From: Rhodospirillales bacterium | GTDB lineage: Bacteria > Pseudomonadota > Alphaproteobacteria > Rhodospirillales > JAPHTL01 | Reading direction: 5' to 3' | DNA: 14,829 nucleotides | Assembly (NCBI GenBank): GCA_026193355.1 | Contig: JAPHTL010000217.1 | Location: 1 to 14,829, forward strand | Shown: one piece after another, positions 12,359 through 14,829 of the stretch | Numbering within the stretch: the first letter of the stretch is position 1 | Layout of the letters: every line of letters begins with the position of its first letter | Translations under genes and position numbers: made by a program | Notes under the pieces: model-generated | Told to the model about the DNA's origin: nothing | The model's input: the letters and a program-made list of their open reading frames with translations, nothing else | Databases searched by the model: none

Positions 12359-14829
12359 GTGAGCACACTCAATCTTCTTTTCCGCCTTGCCCTGATCGGC
12401 TTGGCCGTCGAGGGCGCAATCGTCAGCCTTACCCATTTTTTTCACGCGGGAGATCACGCCCTCTTCCCTGAAATCATAATTGCCTCTGTCGGCCTGGTCG
12501 CTGTCGGCGTTCCTCTGGCTTACGTCCTGGCCATCAAACCCTATGTCCGGGAACGTGGGCGAATTGAGGCCGACTTGCGGTCTCAGCAGGAACGTCTGGA
12601 AACAGCGCAGCGGATTGCCGGTTTTGGAAACTGGGAGTGGGATATCGACAAGAACGAACTCTGGTGGTCCGAGGAAATCTATCGGATTTTCGGGGTCGAT
12701 CCTCAAAACTTCAGGCCCACATACGAGGGCTTTCTTGAACTGGTTCATCCTGACGACAGACAGATTCTTGTCGATGCCGTCGGGCGCGCCATGAAGGGCG
12801 AACCATTCAACATTGATCACCGTGTATTGCGCCACGGTGGCACTGAAATAATAGTCCACGAACAAGCCCATGTGATGTTTGACGTCGGAGGGTCGCCCAT
12901 ACGCATGGTCGGCGCTGTTCACGATATCGGTCGACGCCAGGGGCCAGAGGAGGCGCTGCGTCAGTCTGAAGAGCGTTTTCGCAAGGCCTTTCAGGCCAGC
13001 CCCGGCCTCTTCGCGATCTCGAACCCGGAAACGGGAAGGCATCTCGATGTGAACGAAGCCTGGCTGACCGCGATGAAATATCGCCGCGAAGATGTCATCG
13101 GCCGCACCGCATCCGAACTCAATATCTGGGTGGACGGCGCCAATCGCAAGAAAATGGTGGAGCGCGTCGAAGCCTGCGGAAGCATACGGGATTTCGAGGC
13201 CAAGCTGCGGGCGAAGGACGGCGAGATCATTGATGTCCTGATCGCCGGTGAATTGATCGAACTGGCCGGGGAGCGGTGCCTGCTTGTCATCGGCCACGAC
13301 ATCACTGAACGCAAACGCGCCGAGGAAAAACTGGCGCAGGCCTATCGGAACATGGAAGCAACCGTTCTGGAACGCACTCGTGACCTCGAAAAGGAGGTCG
13401 CCGAAAGAAAGCGCGCCGAACAGGAGGCCATCAACAATGAACAACGGTTCCGCGACATCGCCGAATCCGCATCCGACTGGTTCTGGGAAACGGGGCCGGA
13501 CCTTCGGTTCACCTATTTTTCGAAGCGGATCAAGACGATCCTTGGCGTTGCTCCGGAAGATTTCATCGGCAAGACGCGGGCGCAGGTCGAGGCCCCCGGC
13601 AACGACCCGAAAATCTGGCAAGCACATCTTGACGATCTTGAAAACCACCGGTCGTTCCGCGACTTCGAATACAAGGTCCTTCGCCCCGACGGATCGGCGC
13701 AGCATATCCGCATCAGCGGCAGACCGGTGTTTGATGCCAGCGGCAATTTTCTTGGCTATCGCGGAACCGGGTCGAACATTACCGGACAGGTGGATGCCGC
13801 CGAAGCCCTGAAGGAAAGCGAAGCACGCTACCGTAGCGTGGTGGAGATGTCGCCCGCCGGAATTTTCATGCACTCAGGGCATGTGGTTACTTTCGCCAAT
13901 CGCGCAGCTGCAAAAATCCTTTCGGCGAACAACGAATCGGATCTCGTGGGAAAGAACGTTCTCGACCTGATTTCTCCCGATTTTCACAATGTTGTCGGGG
14001 AGCGGATGAAGGAGGCGTACAATGGTGGCGCCCTTGATCCCATGGAGCAAAAATGGATCCGCCTTGACGGCAGCTCGCTTTTCGTTGAAGTCACGGCAAC
14101 ACCGCTTGTCATTGATGGAAAGACCGTCGCCCTTACCGTTTTCCATGACATCACGGACCGTCGCCAGGCGGAGATGAACATCCTTTCCGCCAAGGAACAG
14201 GCCGAGGCCGCCAACCGGGCGAAATCGGAATTCCTGGCCAACATGTCGCATGAACTGCGTACACCGCTCAACGCCATCATCGGGTTTTCCGACGCCATCC
14301 GTTATGAGATCGCAGGCCCCATGGGCAACGACTCCTACAGGGCCTACATTGAGGATATCCACGGGTCCGGAGAACACCTTCTCGACCTGATCAACGACGT
14401 TCTTGATGTCTCCGCCATAGAGGCGGGAAAGATGGAAATCAACGAGGAAGTGGTCGAAGTTGAACGGATTGTCACAACCTGCATGCGCCTGATCCGTCCC
14501 CGGGCGGAAAAGGGCAGAGTCTCGTTAACGACAGACCTGCAAGGACCCCCCGCAAAAATCCGAGGCGACGAAAGGCGCCTGAAGCAGGCGGTTCTCAACC
14601 TGATGGCCAACGCCGTGAAGTTCACCGATCCCGGTGGCGTCGTAACACTTGAAGCCAACATCGATAGCGATGGCCTCGTTCTCAGCGTCTCCGATACCGG
14701 AATCGGCATGGATGACAGGGGAATCGAAACGGCGATGACACCTTTCGGTCAGGCGGACAGTTCACTGGCGCGAAGACATGAAGGCACCGGCCTCGGGCTT
14801 CCCCTGACAAAGGGGCTGATAGAACTGCA
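12359..14829 (+). CDS. Membrane-anchored multi-PAS sensor histidine kinase, C-terminus beyond window
   Basis: Two-component sensor kinase; 823 codons are visible and the frame is open at the edge. From the GTG at 12359: two membrane helices (about 5-28 and 39-58) around a short outside loop; a charged linker; PAS-like modules at about 84-199 (AGFGNWEWDI start), 202-320, 361-480 and 485-605; a coiled-coil-like helix rich in Glu/Arg between the second and third; then the phosphoacceptor domain with MSHELRTPLNAIIGFSD, His631; and the ATPase domain with N-box NLMANAVKFTD (Asn751), G1 SDTGIGM (Asp779) and G2 GTGLGLPL (from 809). All catalytic boxes are intact. The start is uncertain: an in-frame ATG at 12260 would add 33 polar residues, and neither has a well-placed ribosome site. 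The signal sensed and the partner regulator are unknown. A receiver domain could follow beyond the edge. Confidence 0.93.
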   Translation, partial: MSTLNLLFRLALIGLAVEGAIVSLTHFFHAGDHALFPEIIIASVGLVAVGVPLAYVLAIKPYVRERGRIEADLRSQQERLETAQRIAGFGNWEWDIDKNELWWSEEIYRIFGVDPQNFRPTYEGFLELVHPDDRQILVDAVGRAMKGEPFNIDHRVLRHGGTEIIVHEQAHVMFDVGGSPIRMVGAVHDIGRRQGPEEALRQSEERFRKAFQASPGLFAISNPETGRHLDVNEAWLTAMKYRREDVIGRTASELNIWVDGANRKKMVERVEACGSIRDFEAKLRAKDGEIIDVLIAGELIELAGERCLLVIGHDITERKRAEEKLAQAYRNMEATVLERTRDLEKEVAERKRAEQEAINNEQRFRDIAESASDWFWETGPDLRFTYFSKRIKTILGVAPEDFIGKTRAQVEAPGNDPKIWQAHLDDLENHRSFRDFEYKVLRPDGSAQHIRISGRPVFDASGNFLGYRGTGSNITGQVDAAEALKESEARYRSVVEMSPAGIFMHSGHVVTFANRAAAKILSANNESDLVGKNVLDLISPDFHNVVGERMKEAYNGGALDPMEQKWIRLDGSSLFVEVTATPLVIDGKTVALTVFHDITDRRQAEMNILSAKEQAEAANRAKSEFLANMSHELRTPLNAIIGFSDAIRYEIAGPMGNDSYRAYIEDIHGSGEHLLDLINDVLDVSAIEAGKMEINEEVVEVERIVTTCMRLIRPRAEKGRVSLTTDLQGPPAKIRGDERRLKQAVLNLMANAVKFTDPGGVVTLEANIDSDGLVLSVSDTGIGMDDRGIETAMTPFGQADSSLARRHEGTGLGLPLTKGLIEL

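Noticed and set aside
12323..13873. Long minus-strand open frame of 516 codons, followed by another at 13874-14377
   Set aside because: Both lie opposite the sensor kinase, whose plus-strand frame shows PAS modules and all histidine kinase boxes in order. The reverse frames are low in recognisable domains and are explained by codon bias in GC-rich DNA.

Overview
The window is a compact stretch of a GC-rich bacterial chromosome, very probably from an alphaproteobacterium. The main evidence is the gene order mdh-sucC-sucD-odhA-odhB-lpd on one strand, the classic alphaproteobacterial TCA-cycle cluster, preceded by zapE. The protein sequences fit a Rhodospirillales-like lineage, but that finer placement is an impression and not something shown here. 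No rRNA, tRNA, CRISPR array, insertion sequence, integrase or phage gene was seen. The longest spacers without a gene are 273 bp and 263 bp, and both are described below.

Layout. Positions 1-8391 (minus strand, read right to left) hold mdh, sucC, sucD, odhA, odhB and the first 209 codons of lpd. Spacers are short (46, -1, 155, 28 and 42 nt), so the genes are probably co-transcribed. Together they encode the 2-oxoglutarate dehydrogenase complex (E1, E2, E3), succinyl-CoA synthetase (alpha and beta) and malate dehydrogenase, i.e. the steps from 2-oxoglutarate to succinate and from malate to oxaloacetate. Upstream of mdh on the same strand lie zapE (AFG1-like ATPase) and a DHH/DHHA1 phosphoesterase. 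Further right is a minus-strand MFS transporter. Diverging from it on the plus strand is a large membrane-anchored sensor histidine kinase with four PAS-like modules, cut by the window edge inside its ATPase domain.

Main oddity. Malate dehydrogenase is complete and has all its catalytic residues, but it does not stop near residue 320 as the family normally does. It runs on in frame for about 79 residues of Lys/Ala/Pro/Val pentads (xxxKK) that resemble the C-terminal tail of histone H1 or bacterial H1-like proteins. The tail has 28 Lys, 1 Arg and no acidic residue. At DNA level it contains two 75-bp tandem copies about 85% identical, nested on a 15-bp period. This is the best candidate here for an undescribed feature: a central-metabolism enzyme with a nucleic-acid- or polyanion-binding tail.

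The remaining genes look ordinary. Other items worth a look are dyad symmetries in the mdh leader, a perfect 12-bp palindrome just upstream of the MFS gene, and uncertain starts of odhA, zapE and the kinase gene.
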